A model generated the notes under the pieces. It saw only the letters and a program-made list of their open reading frames with translations. It had not been told where the DNA came from and made no database searches. Made by a program: the position numbers and the translations under genes. This document shows positions 58,944 through 62,332 of a DNA stretch of 64,000 bases, piece by piece. Origin of the DNA: Cardiocondyla obscurior (taxonomy: Eukaryota > Arthropoda > Insecta > Hymenoptera > Formicidae). The first letter of the stretch is position 1. Every line of letters starts with the position of its first letter. The stretch is from assembly GCF_019399895.1 (NCBI RefSeq), contig NW_027228792.1, positions 124,001 through 188,000 on the forward strand. The letters are read 5' to 3'.

Positions 58944-60349
58944 ATACAAATAATTACCAAGTAAAATATATGCCTTGAGACAGTATTCATAATAAGAATC
59001 TATGCCAGCACCGACTCCAGAGTCTCTTCGTACCCAATCTCCAGAGTTGACATTTAACACAGATCCCATTAAGTCTGTACCACGATGTCTCATTCGCCAC
59101 AAAACATCCATAGCTTTCTGCGCTTTTTCCTAAAAAATAATAGATTAAATAGTACATTTATTACATCTGGTTAACTATACAGGGTATCTCATAATGAACA
59201 AATCATTTCTCGAGGATAGATAGGTTGAACTTGTAGAAACAAAAGCAAATTTTATATCATTTTGCAATATTCACAATAATAAACTTAATAATTATTATTT
59301 CTACTAAGCAAATTGGAGCGTTTTGATAAAAGCAATTGACTCAATACAAGTACAGCACGATTCACTCAATTATGGATTTGACGTTCGATCGGTTGCTAAA
59401 CAATAAAAATAGTCATTTCAATAATGGTAAAACGACCGCTACTCCTTTGCAACCAATTAATTGTTCAATTCTTTATTGAATAGGCCGTGGATTATACAGG
59501 GTGTTTGAAATAAGGTTTCTTTTCCGGTAACTGTAGATAGATATCGGGAATACAAATCGAAAAGTCAGATATCATTTAGTAAAATTCGTGACCGTTACAG
59601 AGTAAGAAATTACTGAATTTTGACGAATTAGCGCGGAGCACATAATAAGTCGGGCGCGGCAGGTGAGAGTGGGTGGGCCTTAGGGAGAGAACGGGGATGA
59701 AACGCCGCGGGACAATTGTGGGGTGGGGGTGGGAGGAGTCAACGCGTGGTGTGATAGACAATTGTCGCGCGGCGTTTCACCCCCGTTCTCTCCCTAAGGC
59801 CCACCCGCTCTCACCTGCCGCGCCCGACTTATTATGTGCTCCGCGCTAATTCGTCAAAATTCAGTAATTTCTTACTCGGTAACGGTTACAAATTTTACTA
59901 AATGATATCTGACTTTTCGATTTGTATTCCCGATATTTATCTACAGTTACCGGGAAGGAAACCTTATTTCAAACACCCTGTATATGCTAAAGTTTTAGCG
60001 TGTCGATTTTATTGTTGCGTTCTCATTCGCTATTATACAAATTAAAACTTTATCTTGACTATTAATGTAAATAATGCAAAACGGTATAAAACTTTTTTAA
60101 TTGTCTTTACAAGTTCTACATACCCCTTAATCCCGAGAAAATAAATGCTTACTATGAGACATCCTATATCAATTATATCCATAAAATATTTTACCTCAAA
60201 AATCGGTTCACCTGTTAATCGAGATAAAGCGGCCATTTCTAATATCATACTTCCTGCACAAGCAGTGCATGTCTCTCTTGATATTTCCATAGGAACTCCT
60301 TTCATACCATATTTTAAATTTATCTGTGAAATAGGAAATGTTAAATTTT
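16442..60349 (-). CDS. EDEM3: EDEM3-like ER degradation-enhancing alpha-mannosidase-like protein, 5' end outside window
   Basis: Eleven exons can be read on the minus strand: 60195-60349, 58958-59129, 20834-20991, 20659-20763, 20214-20558, 19980-20144, 19817-19915, 19421-19735, 19137-19350, 18219-18331 and 16442-18121. All internal junctions are GT..AG. The phases join into one frame of about 1172 codons after a 2-nt partial codon. Seen: GH47-type motifs (SGVGAGIDSYYEY, LLAFWPGLQVLKGDIKPA, SFVLSETFKYLFLLFAE, FTTEGH), then a PA domain, then a K/N/S-rich tail ending HIDDEL. Known of the family: EDEM3 acts in the ER lumen, trimming mannose from misfolded glycoproteins for ERAD, and its GH47 + PA + KDEL-like order is diagnostic against EDEM1 and EDEM2. 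Inferred: roughly 190 N-terminal residues lie upstream of 60349, beyond the window. The tail makes the protein clearly longer than the human protein (932 aa). One intron of 38 kb is packed with transposable elements, while most others are 50-300 bp. Confidence 0.93.
18219..18331 (-). CDS. EDEM3: EDEM3 exon after the PA domain
   Basis: This 113-nt exon encodes (G)LYSSKEEIQLKAPTDLSLFE, then RLKGSLKSFLNRHVTSQ. Its phase joins the Gly codon of 19137-19350 to the frame of the last exon. Upstream, its acceptor (GAATTACAG) is directly preceded by about 26 AT dinucleotides and then by a 364-bp foldback. Skipping this exon would shift the frame. Confidence 0.85.
18341..18393. repeat. (AT)n microsatellite next to a splice acceptor
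   Basis: About 26 uninterrupted AT dinucleotides. On the transcribed (minus) strand it sits where the polypyrimidine tract of the 18331 acceptor should be, ending about 10 nt before the exon. Confidence 0.95.
18394..18757. mobile_element. Chimeric foldback MITE with two different outer arms
   Basis: The left end is type A (CAGGGTGTCTCAGCCCATGT). The right end, read inward, is CAGGGTGTCCCAGACATAAC, followed by GAAGGATACTGGG, an unrelated outer arm. The core palindrome (TTTGTCTAGCGCAAGAGG..GACAGGCGAATGGC) is intact. It lies inside an EDEM3 intron. Confidence 0.85.
19137..19350 (-). CDS. EDEM3: EDEM3 exon, second half of PA domain
   Basis: It encodes ARRIQQAGALAGIVLDNVAG, then MFAMSGDGKEVDDVTIPVVF and AINAAKGELTVTLG. 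The A-x-x-A-G-A-x-A-x-I-V/I segment plus D-x-V-x-I-P-V completes the PA domain. The donor GTATTT follows the first base of a Gly codon. The 3' neighbour exon starts 805 bp away across an intron that contains a foldback element. Confidence 0.92.
19421..19735 (-). CDS. EDEM3: EDEM3 exon, first half of PA domain
   Basis: This 105-codon phase-0 exon contains MQEMVELTKMQIQPETKPQT, LLAGPAQFGPELQNFD, YPPAACTDLLNAGSLAGKIV and IIDRGNCMFIEK. The P-A-A-C-x-x-L-x-N-A-x-x-L-x-G-K-I-x-x-I-x-R-G-x-C-x-F pattern is the classic N-terminal half of a protease-associated domain. The acceptor is TCTAAAG and the donor is GTATAT. Confidence 0.92.
19817..19915 (-). CDS. EDEM3: EDEM3 exon between GH47 and PA domains
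   Basis: A 33-codon phase-0 exon encoding ANNLEHLKMLSDMGITTLTL, then ADGRIQLLHTFSN. It links the GH47 domain to the PA domain. The acceptor is TATAG and the donor is GTAATT. Confidence 0.88.
19980..20144 (-). CDS. EDEM3: EDEM3 exon after the GH47 core, tandem acceptor
   Basis: It encodes (Q)DFERDVVHVDEFDRTCPNSL, then HLFPASVRQPLRNM and CPRRSIKRRLSASQFQ. The 3' splice site reads AAGCAGGAT, so splicing can use either AG. The exon then starts at 20144 (with an extra Gln) or 20141 (without it). Both keep the frame. Confidence 0.88.
20214..20558 (-). CDS. EDEM3: EDEM3 exon, GH47 catalytic-site region
   Basis: This 115-codon exon holds VHWGHHPLRPEFLESTYFLY, ARVPCGYAAVSDVRT, DDTMDSFVLSETFKYLFLLF and FTTEGHLLPLTLAS. 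In class I alpha-mannosidases the Glu in the S-F-x-L-x-E-T-x-K-Y-L block is an active-site acid, and the Thr of the FTTEGH segment is at the Ca2+ site. Both are present, so the domain looks catalytically intact over this part. The donor is GTAAGT, close to consensus. Confidence 0.93.
20659..20763 (-). CDS. EDEM3: EDEM3 exon, GH47 domain
   Basis: A 35-codon phase-0 exon encoding VLKGDIKPAVETHEMLYQV, then MQRHNFIPEAFTTDFQ. It continues the LLAFWPGLQ-VLKGDIKPA block of EDEM-type GH47 domains. The acceptor is TTTATAG and the donor is GTACGT. The introns on both sides are short: 70 bp before it and 100 bp after it in transcription order. Confidence 0.92.
20834..20991 (-). CDS. EDEM3: EDEM3 exon, GH47 domain
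   Basis: It encodes DEKYLGRFNKHYQAVMKYVS, then LLDVHMHRP and MDALLAFWPGLQ, matching the central GH47 region of EDEM3. The exon starts with GT, completing the Gly codon begun at 58958, which confirms the 38-kb junction by phase. The acceptor sequence is CATGCAG. A near-perfect intronic palindrome (21057-21203) lies about 65 bp upstream of this acceptor. Confidence 0.92.
21057..21203. repeat. Near-perfect 147-bp hairpin in the large EDEM3 intron
   Basis: The arms, about 65 bp, contain AATTAACGTATTTAAAT / ATTTAAATACGTTAATT and TGCATAAAATTTTAATTTTA / TAAAATTAAAATTTTATGCA. They are separated by a loop of about 6 nt (AATCTC). Only a few mismatches were seen. If transcribed with the gene it would form a long, compact stem. 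Confidence 0.85.
21905..22165. repeat. Dispersed repeat, inverted copy at 38020-38250
   Basis: Shared words include ACGTCGCCTTT, AACTCTGTGTACTTATGTAT, AATCATAAAATAAATTTTT-like stretches and AGAATTTTGAAAAATGTTT. The partner lies in reverse orientation at 38020-38250. No product recognised. Confidence 0.7.
22260..24120 (+). other. GC-richer unassigned stretch, possible LTR-element remnant
   Basis: A TATA-like box (CTATATAAAAAGGC, about 22561) is followed by a G+C-rich leader-like region with two GATCATACCGGC words (about 23161 and 23231). Beyond a half-MITE there is an AATAAA-type signal near 23998. Promoter, leader and poly(A)-signal order suggests an LTR or other retroelement, but no terminal direct repeats or coding motifs were established. 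Confidence 0.25.
23588..23785. mobile_element. Right half of a foldback MITE
   Basis: Starting at the palindrome centre (GCGAATGGCTAGGAATGG), only the right arm is present. It ends CTCACTACTCAACCAGACAC followed by CCTG and TA. The same right arm occurs in the chimeric element at 58146-58517. The left arm is missing. Confidence 0.8.
24805..24888 (+). repeat. Degenerate interstitial (TTAGG)n tract
   Basis: Variant units (GGTTTA, GGTTAA, GATTA repeated about four times) give way to five or six perfect GGTTA units. They lie directly 5' of the first R1-like element. TTAGG is the usual telomeric repeat of many insects, including most Hymenoptera. Confidence 0.9.
24889..26631 (+). pseudogene. Reverse transcriptase ORF2 fragment, copy 1
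   Basis: It reads ERGEFPQAWKIARLVLLKKD, then YRPICLLSEVGKLLERV, QFGFRKSRSTINAIERV, VSIDISNAFNTLPW, KCGVPQGSVLGPLLWNLGYN, CYADDTLLMARG and KYLGLMLDSQW. The catalytic YADD is intact. One frameshift lies near 25320-25355, so the upstream and downstream parts are in different frames. The C-terminus has a Cys/His cluster (CSHCSTGDQDTAQHTLEFC) typical of R1-type ORF2. The endonuclease domain is absent through 5' truncation. Confidence 0.88.
26764..26877 (+). other. 3' UTR RNA fold, copy 1
   Basis: Outer helix CGTCAGG (26764-26770) / CCTGACG (26871-26877), small hairpin GGC..GCC, and inner hairpin ACCTCCT (26824-26830) / AGGAGGT (26845-26851). It closes just before the poly(A). Copies 2-4 keep these helices with different bases. 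Confidence 0.75.
26901..26931 (+). repeat. Perfect (GGTTA)n interstitial telomeric tract
   Basis: Six perfect GGTTA units between the poly(A) of R1-like copy 1 and the 5' end of copy 2. The tract merges into GATTGCTCCCC, the apparent 5' end of copy 2. Confidence 0.92.
27522..27669 (+). repeat. Three hairpin-forming direct repeats in 5' UTR
   Basis: The segment GGGCCGCTCGGAC..ATT(C)CGAGGCGGGGC occurs three times (starting 27522, 27576 and about 27637). In each copy CTCGGA pairs with TCCGAG (or TTCGAG), with a five-to-six-base loop that differs between copies. It lies about 600-700 bp before ORF1. Confidence 0.8.
28446..31181 (+). CDS. Retrotransposon ORF1 (Gag-like, CCHC zinc knuckles)
   Basis: A 911-codon open frame. 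The N-terminal two thirds are Lys/Ser-rich and charged, with a short coiled-coil-like stretch (EIQRLEEELRQAKDAAKM). The C-terminus has two CCHC knuckles (CFKCLQKGHVAGRC, CYRCGELGHFAKEC) and a third Cys/His cluster (CPICSDLNRRSNHVLGSQQC) at about residues 795-858. Known role: ORF1 proteins of this clade bind element RNA and form the ribonucleoprotein. The true start may be at 28268 in another frame: an 83-codon upstream frame meets this one at a T7 run (28511-28517). Translation from 28446 or from an internal Met near 28540 is the alternative. The stop TAA is directly followed by the ORF2 ATG. Confidence 0.85.
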   Translation: MLEESLLRLNARTRSQVIRTGNFFKLPRVVCMKVVKSAKKSQQDPKTKPKAGPKSKTKQPADKSVPLVYIRPVAGSPPPQNVAAKGEGTAITTPTATEDDELRFSRWSSDVNMDDINDPKEIVSSDASIRTTASGAAKRTRKNYDRQLKASKKTMWEDDLSTSEDDVASKYLLDEKPQAKRGRPITTGKGVAFLAIQEKSRELESLRKEIEVMKKIAEGGYDPAEFKGKKRSVMAERLEEESADMPIRALITDILQSTKKIDEVATKSKNLKGGFIRSLRESALKIEVGIDAMSKKVLPGNDANDQETAQLRSEIQRLEEELRQAKDAAKMPYPPNPRLSTCEKDSPVFEAMEIEAIEGPSVILPPRNEWPKAIRPAIQGQRKTLSDDEDRVTRQRSKDPPRFSCTKQSDRDVESIIDAKLSVFARVIKTQMQEMFASFKEQIMPLTSFSNGTQMSAPLAPTSKDGKMSHSMSRKENREASKTRRREASTSSKRDASASSKREASRSRKSKSSKTITSSVIVSPVVNEPQHSNKKEPQIVQSVNRSDAKIRGGLNTQPVEVQWTQVLGRKAARQTKQANKTAALALPPESSTKKASGNKKDRKENKKAAQPNPASSSNKKRERNRRRVPKSSAVVLSCPKENMPKILTEAKEKIKLSDVGIKDKVKTRFTATGALLFEVPGENSSPQADAFANRLNELICDREGVRVNRPIKRAEIRVRGLESSITVSEVVRAVASQGECLGSDIQAGEIKSFPGGLGSLWMRIPLVAAKKATEKGTLDVGWTRVKINLLEARPLRCFKCLQKGHVAGRCPETEDRSGRCYRCGELGHFAKECRAPPKCPICSDLNRRSNHVLGSQQCTTQTRRGKRDAAEGVNVNPPPLPQRIKRPIVSQQADEKHMEIDPPEEGLVGYM
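31182..34578 (+). pseudogene. Retrotransposon ORF2: AP endonuclease + reverse transcriptase
   Basis: It begins MALRLIQANIGRSRGAQDLL, right after the ORF1 stop. Endonuclease motifs are VVSEPN, AGDFNAWSQSWGS and SDHRHI. RT motifs are NTAPGPDGIT, YRPICLLDEAGKLFERV, QYGFRAGMSTVNAI, TSIDVSNAFNSLPW, CGVPQGSVLGPCLWNLGYD, CYADDTLI and LKYLGLLLDHKW. The C-terminal Cys/His motif is CHHCKDNAIDHAQHTLEVC. No RNase H domain is present, which fits R1-type elements. Breaks: a frameshift around 31395-31405, TGA at 32524-32526 and TGA at 33931-33933; both stops lie where a Trp or Arg codon is plausible. Otherwise well preserved and probably recently active. Confidence 0.88.
34743..34790 (+). repeat. Strong hairpin in 3' UTR of copy 2
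   Basis: GAAGAGAGACAAG (34743-34755) pairs perfectly with CTTGTCTCTCTTC (34778-34790), with CAAGAAG/CTTCTTG as a nested alternative. Copy 1 has a weaker analogue (AAGCCG 26701 / CGGCTT 26730) before a T run. Confidence 0.8.
34818..34929 (+). other. 3' UTR RNA fold, copy 2
   Basis: Outer helix CGACGGG (34818-34824) / CCCGTCG (34923-34929), hairpin GGC..GCC, and inner hairpin CCCCCC / GGGGGG. Relative to copy 1 both sides of the two helices changed together. Confidence 0.75.
34971..35847 (+). mobile_element. R1-like copy 3, strongly 5' truncated
   Basis: Only the C-terminal end of ORF2 (FFAFCEKVIKHKEEN, stop, then RMRRRQIPLPSSDQ and a Ser/Arg-rich tail to 35368) plus the 3' UTR and poly(A) remain. 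It is flanked by a 15-bp direct repeat AAATATACCCATATT at 34956-34970 and 35848-35862, a clear target-site duplication. It sits at the 5' edge of copy 4, which is therefore older. Confidence 0.85.
35722..35838 (+). other. 3' UTR RNA fold, copy 3
   Basis: Outer helix CGTCGG (35722-35727) / CCGACG (35833-35838), GGC TAATTAATTA GCC hairpin, and inner hairpin CTTTCTT / AAGAAAG. The pairing is the same as in copies 1 and 2 with other bases. Confidence 0.75.
35863..36905 (+). pseudogene. Reverse transcriptase C-terminal remnant, copy 4
   Basis: It encodes ASGDIATASIIRFIQNTGL, then a KYLNLILDSTWFFESHF block matching the LKYLGLLLDHKWSFGPHF block of copy 2, and MARRLYANTIRSIALYAALV. After a frame break come WITQIVADHGCFAAYLKRIG and a Cys/His cluster (CNTCYHWEENQEENTAQH). 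It contains several stops and shifts. The catalytic YADD lies upstream of the truncation. Confidence 0.8.
37394..37479 (+). other. 3' UTR RNA fold, copy 4 (decayed)
   Basis: CGTCAGG (37394-37400) can still pair with TTGACG (37474-37479). The inner hairpin is shortened. The conserved word GGTTTTAGTAAGTATTAGA corresponds to the GGTTTTAGTGGGTAGTGGG of copies 1 and 2. Confidence 0.5.
37640..38002. mobile_element. Foldback MITE, arm type C
   Basis: A 363-bp palindrome with TA flanks and ends CAGGGTGTCCCGCCCCATAT. The outer arms (ACTCTCAGAGTTAGATAG) are unique, while the core is the common TTTGCGCTAGACAAATTAAT block. It abuts the dispersed repeat at 38020. Confidence 0.88.
38530..40050 (+). pseudogene. 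Decayed purine-rich non-LTR retrotransposon (RT remnant)
   Basis: Broken plus-strand frames give NMKVAFDSVNKEM (RT motif), a stretch of GKDRMS type where QGCPLS is expected, LWAYVDDVAGIVENKRELME, LKVNVKKTKIMRCKKGEE and RYLRWIMGVSKCTSRYMVRE. After 39480 there is a Lys/Glu-rich tail with CRICW. This order matches a retroelement type common in ant genomes. The plus strand is extremely purine-rich, so the minus strand shows long meaningless Ser/Phe/Leu frames. Many stops and frameshifts; dead. Confidence 0.75.
40070..40711. other. No gene recognised
   Basis: Mixed-composition DNA. A stretch at 40290-40470 reads openly for about 60 codons but matched nothing I recognise. Confidence 0.4.
40712..42115. 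mobile_element. TIR DNA transposon, non-autonomous or decayed, possibly Harbinger-like
   Basis: The ends GGCCCACATTCTGAGCTCAC and the complement of GTGAGTTCAGAATGTGGGCC are about 20-bp inverted repeats, flanked by AAT on both sides (possible 3-bp duplication). Subterminal regions are packed with TTTAGAGGCGCC / GGCGCCTCTAAA words in both orientations, as expected of transposase-binding sites. A plus-strand stretch from 41367 (MLTIDIIHEINYAIEVREVN..VRDRDPRDFRNKINSFERV) vaguely resembles the N-terminus of Harbinger nucleases. That assignment is weak. Confidence 0.6.
42220..42440. repeat. Dispersed repeat related to 12770-12960, interrupted by a foldback
   Basis: It shares AAATTTTACATTT..GACT, AACTAAAGTAACTTT-type words and ATTCTCAACAGTCACCAA / AATCTTAACTGTCACCAA with 12770-12960. 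After the foldback at 42445-43236 it continues to 43299 and ends with the complement of TCAAGAAACACAGTAG. Confidence 0.6.
42445..43236. mobile_element. Foldback element, GTGATTCAAAAC family
   Basis: A 792-bp inverted repeat with ends CAGGGTGATTCAAAACAAG and complement, flanked by TA. The arms include GAAGAGACGGCGCGACTCCC and CCGCGGCAGTAATCAGTTGA. The centre holds a second palindrome (CACTGCGTTTCATCCGCGAA.. / ..TTCGCGGATGAGAGGCAGTG). Same family as 13894-14488. Confidence 0.82.
43340..44330. other. No gene recognised
   Basis: AT-rich, stop-dense in all frames; a repeat of unknown type is possible around 43500-43900. Confidence 0.4.
44340..45970 (+). pseudogene. Decayed Gypsy-like LTR retrotransposon pol remnant
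   Basis: In order: a protease-like stretch (FTKSMRLVIDNGTNLICV..NNNLLGKPKIKDFDL), an RT start (SIVVVPKKNGSSVRV), an RT catalytic region (VQVNDILIYIKVRE, where the usual YxDD box is expected), LEKIGIILNKTEAFFCVSEI and EFIGHIISHASIY. Then DFFWSNTQMC..LITKAPSLTYY and an RNase H start (KKTLTLVFACEYFKEYVLDI). These match the usual PR-RT-RH order of Gypsy pol. Many stops and shifts; the first Asp of the YxDD box reads Asn here. No LTRs identified. Confidence 0.72.
45971..46979. other. No gene recognised
   Basis: AT-rich DNA between two retroelement remnants. It may include their untranslated or LTR sequence, but no direct repeats were established. Confidence 0.4.
46980..48390 (+). pseudogene. Decayed BEL/Pao-like LTR retrotransposon pol remnant
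   Basis: Plus-strand fragments: FYLPHHGVLK (the conserved YLPHHGV motif of BEL/Pao RT), VVFNGAAQFKTSKSLNDML, IITDIKKMYQQILIHKKT, LAISVLTNDKQHRFPLKV, NDNLIKADTTLAGQEMFKQI, and from about 48190 FMANQIAKLQRTLLNASWHH followed by LPREDNLVNCA (the W.H.P..NPAD-like region after RNase H). Motif order and spacing fit BEL/Pao. Frames are broken by many stops. No LTRs seen. Confidence 0.72.
48400..49040. other. No gene recognised
   Basis: Stop-dense DNA that may be the 3' continuation of the BEL/Pao remnant. Nothing specific recognised. Confidence 0.35.
49043..49313 (+). repeat. Host repeat, left part of copy 1 (split by a retrotransposon)
   Basis: It begins TCAAGAGGCACGGTAGTGC and matches 62333-62600. 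Copy 1 is split at 49313/54906 by the 5.6-kb retrotransposon; copy 2 is the empty-site version. Short words such as CGGATCTC, TCGCTTTCT, ATATCGCGAT and AGTAAAAT align in order. Confidence 0.8.
49302..49313 (+). repeat. Target-site duplication, left
   Basis: TAATTCAGAAAC is repeated exactly at 54906-54917, bracketing the retrotransposon. Confidence 0.9.
49783..50736 (+). pseudogene. Retrotransposon ORF1 (DUF4780-type Gag-like)
   Basis: It starts MEPDKIQNLNLDN. The N-terminus is basic (TKNKRSGAARRRLKKQLQ). Further on come YAQAARGIVRLAFVLEGYPD, GSWERHGALVFACTDEETGN, WLKSQAPGFKLEAGPLRVLP and LEALRACGFRSF. It resembles the DUF4780 domain found in ORF1 of insect retroelements (recognition from memory, moderate). 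Breaks: a frameshift near 49970 at a G run, TAG near 50257, and a frameshift near 50480. The TAG stop at 50734 is two bases before the ORF2 ATG. Confidence 0.7.
50739..54818 (+). pseudogene. Retrotransposon ORF2: endonuclease, RT, RNase H; interrupted
   Basis: Endonuclease: ITQINLHHSKGASA, LIQEPW, LGCDANSHHLSWGS, SGSDHRSI. RT: YKAAGPDGIFPALLQ, YTPISLTSFVLKTLERLINR, YAYREGRSAETALHRLV, VFLDIEGAFDSTSY, KGCPQGRVLSPLLWS, GYANDIAI and KYLGVLLDTKLSW. RNase H: VWFTDGSGKDN, VFQAEVKAIAEC, ICSDSRAAINAL and WIPGHQGIHGNEVADELAKQ. Breaks: TAG at 51465, further stops or shifts near 51773, the foldback insertion at 52038-52505, and TGA at 53541. The catalytic YADD reads YAND (Asn at codon 53211-53213). RNase H residues D, E, D and D are all visible. 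A C-terminal Cys/His motif (CRLCEEENEDSIHIQCHC) follows. Confidence 0.88.
52038..52505. mobile_element. Foldback element nested in the retrotransposon ORF2
   Basis: A 468-bp palindrome with arms of about 215 bp and an approximately 30-bp T-rich loop near 52250. The arms include GCTCGGAATTAGTTGC / GCAACTAATTCCGAGC-like ends and GCGCGCGCGACGCTGTTTCT. It does not have CAGGGTG termini and no TA duplication was clear, so it is a separate family. It splits the endonuclease-RT linker of ORF2. Confidence 0.85.
54906..56000 (+). repeat. Host repeat, right part of copy 1
   Basis: It continues the repeat begun at 49043 and matches 62600-63600: TTTTCGCGCCGCTAGATGG, GATAGATTTATC, ATAATCGACTCTGGTGA. After a foldback come TTAACCTAAAATATTATG and CTTGGCGCAG. 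The 3' part is a truncated version of the palindrome at 63331-63906. Confidence 0.8.
55033..55395. mobile_element. Foldback MITE, arm type G, in host repeat copy 1
   Basis: Ends CAAGATGTCCGCGTTCATG and CATAAACGCGGACACCCTG, with outer arms containing AAAAAAGCTTTTAATGGTA. The core is the shared block (AAGTGTATAGGCGTAAGAGC). It is inserted after TTATAATGACA, the same position as the type E element at 62710 in copy 2. Confidence 0.88.
56000..57525. other. No gene recognised (intron)
   Basis: Unassigned. A plus-strand stretch around 56980-57180 reads TEETKRLRQYERQVVARTKA and onward for about 65 codons without a Met. It may be retroelement debris. No LTRs established. Confidence 0.35.
57530..57876. 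mobile_element. Foldback MITE, arm type D
   Basis: A 347-bp palindrome with ends CAGGGTGTCTCATACTAAAG and complement (the right end lacks CT in CACCCTG). The outer arm is GTATCGTAATTGCAGAAGTA. Core shared. Confidence 0.87.
58146..58517. mobile_element. Chimeric foldback MITE with two different outer arms
   Basis: Left end CAGGGTGTCCGAAATATTAT. The right end, read inward, is CAGGATGTCTGGTTGAGTAG, an unrelated arm shared with the half-element at 23588-23785. The palindromic core (AAGAGCGACAAGGAAGCTGT..) is complete. TA flanks. Confidence 0.85.
58528..58901. mobile_element. Foldback MITE, arm type E
   Basis: A 374-bp palindrome with ends CAGGGTGTCCCAGATCAGTG and complement. Outer arm GACGATGCCGAAAATGATAG. 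Same family as 62710-63083. Separated from 58146-58517 only by a TA run, and followed by (TA)n to 58937. Confidence 0.88.
58902..58937. repeat. (TA)n microsatellite
   Basis: About 18 TA units directly attached to the end of the foldback at 58528-58901 and about 20 bp from the 5' splice site at 58957. Confidence 0.93.
58958..59129 (-). CDS. EDEM3: EDEM3 exon, GH47 domain
   Basis: It encodes EKAQKAMDVLWRMRHRGTD, then NVNSGDWVRRDSGVGAGIDS and YYEYCLKAYILLG. The GDWVRRDSGVGAGIDSYYEY block is a hallmark of EDEM proteins. The 172-nt exon ends after the first base of a Gly codon that is completed 38 kb downstream at 20991. Its donor (GTAATT, complement of 58952-58957) is only about 55 bp from a (TA)n tract and a 374-bp foldback element at 58528-58901. 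Confidence 0.92.
59180..60166. mobile_element. Older foldback-type element, interrupted by another foldback
   Basis: The left end CAGGGTATCTCATAATGAAC has an inverted partner ending TACTATGAGACATCCTA (60166). The inner words CTCG..GATA..AGGT..GAACTTGTA and TTTATATCATTTTGCAATAT match the inverted right arm. The element at 59497-59980 lies inside it. Confidence 0.75.
59497..59980. mobile_element. Foldback element, GTGTTTGAAAT family
   Basis: A 484-bp near-perfect palindrome with ends CAGGGTGTTTGAAATAAGG and complement, TA flanks, and a GC-rich interior (AGGTGAGAGTGGGTGGGCCT). Inserted in the older element 59180-60166. Confidence 0.88.
60195..60349 (-). CDS. EDEM3: EDEM3 exon (first readable), GH47 domain
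   Basis: It reads ENLTFPISQINLKYGM, then EISRETCTACAG and LEMAALSRLTGEPIFE. This is the GH47 segment around the conserved ETCTA/ILE..LSRLTG block. The acceptor is TTTAG before 60349; the exon begins with two bases that complete a split codon, so a further upstream exon is required. The donor after ...TTTGAG is GTAAAA at 60194. No further coding exon was recognised between 60350 and 64000. Confidence 0.9.
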
Positions 60350-61717
60350 CTAAATAAACATACATATTGTAACATAATAATAATAAAGAAAATAAAGTTT
60401 TATTGTCAGTGTTATTTTACTTTTAAGATTTGTTATTATAAATTAACTTTCATCTTTAATCTCTCTTTATTTTTCTTTTATGTTTTTCTATAGTAATGAA
60501 AATAAATCAGTATACTTATTATAATTATAATTAACTTATAATATACCTACTATAATACCCATAATGTCATGTATAATCTTTACATTTTTTCTTATCACGC
60601 ATTAAATTTGACCCTCAAATTAAACAACTAAATTGCAATAATACAGTTTAAATTTTTAAACATTACAATTAAAAAATTTTTTTTTATTTCTAATATATTT
60701 TTTCTTTTAAATGTTTAACACATTTATTAAAAATGTTTTGAAATTACTATATTAAATCAAGAAGTATAAAGAAACAGAAATGGAGTAGTCAAGACAGGAT
60801 AGAGTAGACCAGGGCCAGTTGTACCACTTTTTGTTTAAAGTTATATAAATATTTATCTATTTATAGTACAAAAATTAATACTAAGCAAATAAAAGATGTC
60901 ACATTTAAGTTCATATTTTTGACCAGAAAAATTTTAAACATGAAGTTACAACGAAAAAAAAATGTTTTAAATGAAGATAAAACAAGAGGCTTAATATGCC
61001 CCACTAATGGAGTAAGTTGAGCCAGCGTGTGGGGTAAGTGGAGCAATGAGATATAAAACTAAAATTTGATATGAAATCAATAAAAAATAATTATAATGTT
61101 AAATAATTTTAATGAAATTAACATTTTACATAATTGTAATTTTTATATAAATTATTACAAATGAACAAAACATGATATTTATTATTAAACTTTGTAATAA
61201 AAAACAAAACTAATTTTAAAAAAAATTAATATTATTAATGGCACTATATGATAAAAAAAACTTGTTTATATTATTTATTTAAACTATTAAAATAAAATAT
61301 ACAGTAATTTAATAGTATAGTATGTCCCAACTAACACCGTCTACCCAATAAGTAAGAAATCATTGCTGCAATGTTATTATAATGTTATTCACTAACATGG
61401 TAATGTTTCACAGTATGTCGTTTTTAACGTTGTACGCATAATCATTATAATATGTTTAATAACATTTAGAAAATATTTTAATTGTGTTTTTAAAATATTT
61501 TATAAATATTTGCAAATTAACGTTATTTGACAATACTGTAATAATATTTATAAAACATTATGTCACAACGTTTATAAAATTTATATAAAATTAATATTTT
61601 GAAATGTTGATTAAATATTTCTTGCTTACTGGGTATGAATTGTTTAACATATTGTGTATTCTTATAACTCGTGTATTGTTTAAAAATATGTAATTTGTAT
61701 AATAGCCTCAAAGAATA
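60350..61717. other. Intron sequence, no exon or other gene recognised
   Basis: Very AT-rich. No further EDEM3 exon was recognised, so the next upstream exon is probably outside the window. Short frames are noise. Confidence 0.5.
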
Positions 61718-61719
61718 TA

Positions 61720-62233
61720 CAGGGTGTCCCACCGTTAGTGTGACAACGCTCGTAGGAGGGTAGATCTCGTTAAGCTGAGCATAAAAGTCCTTATCCACTT
61801 TGCGTTTTTTCAAATCATATTCGAGATATGAATTTTAAAAAATTTGTATAATGCAGCGTATGAGTTTTACGTTCTATAAGAAAATAGCACGGCCTACTCA
61901 ATCACGCATGAGCCGACGCTCGGTTGTAAAAGTGCCGGCTCGGCTGTCTTGCCGCTAATAATATTACAATTGGGTGATTGCTTAGCAACCAAAATTGTAA
62001 TATTATTAGCGGCAAGACAGCCGAGCCGGCACTTTTACAACCGAGCGTCGGCTCATGCGTGATTGAGTAGGCCTCTTCTTATAGAACGTAAAACTCATAC
62101 GCTGTATTGTACAAATTTTAAAAATTTATATCTCGAATATGATTTGAAAACGCAAAGTGGATAGGACTTTATGCTCAGCTTGACGAGATCTACCCCCCTA
62201 CGAGCGTTGTCACACTAACGGTGGGACACCCTG
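61720..62233. mobile_element. Foldback element, 514 bp
   Basis: A near-perfect palindrome with ends CAGGGTGTCCCACCGTTAGT, TA flanks, and a centre around AATTGGGTGATTGCTTAGCA. The interior words (ACGCTCGGTTGTAAAAGTGC) differ from the common core, so it is a separate family sharing only the terminal motif. Confidence 0.88.
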
Positions 62234-62332
62234 TATAATAAATATTGAAAATACTTATTTCAATTTTTTCTTTGTTTTCGTTAATGCTTCAGATTAAATC
62301 ACAGTACAGAAAAAAAAGTTACTCGCAAGATA

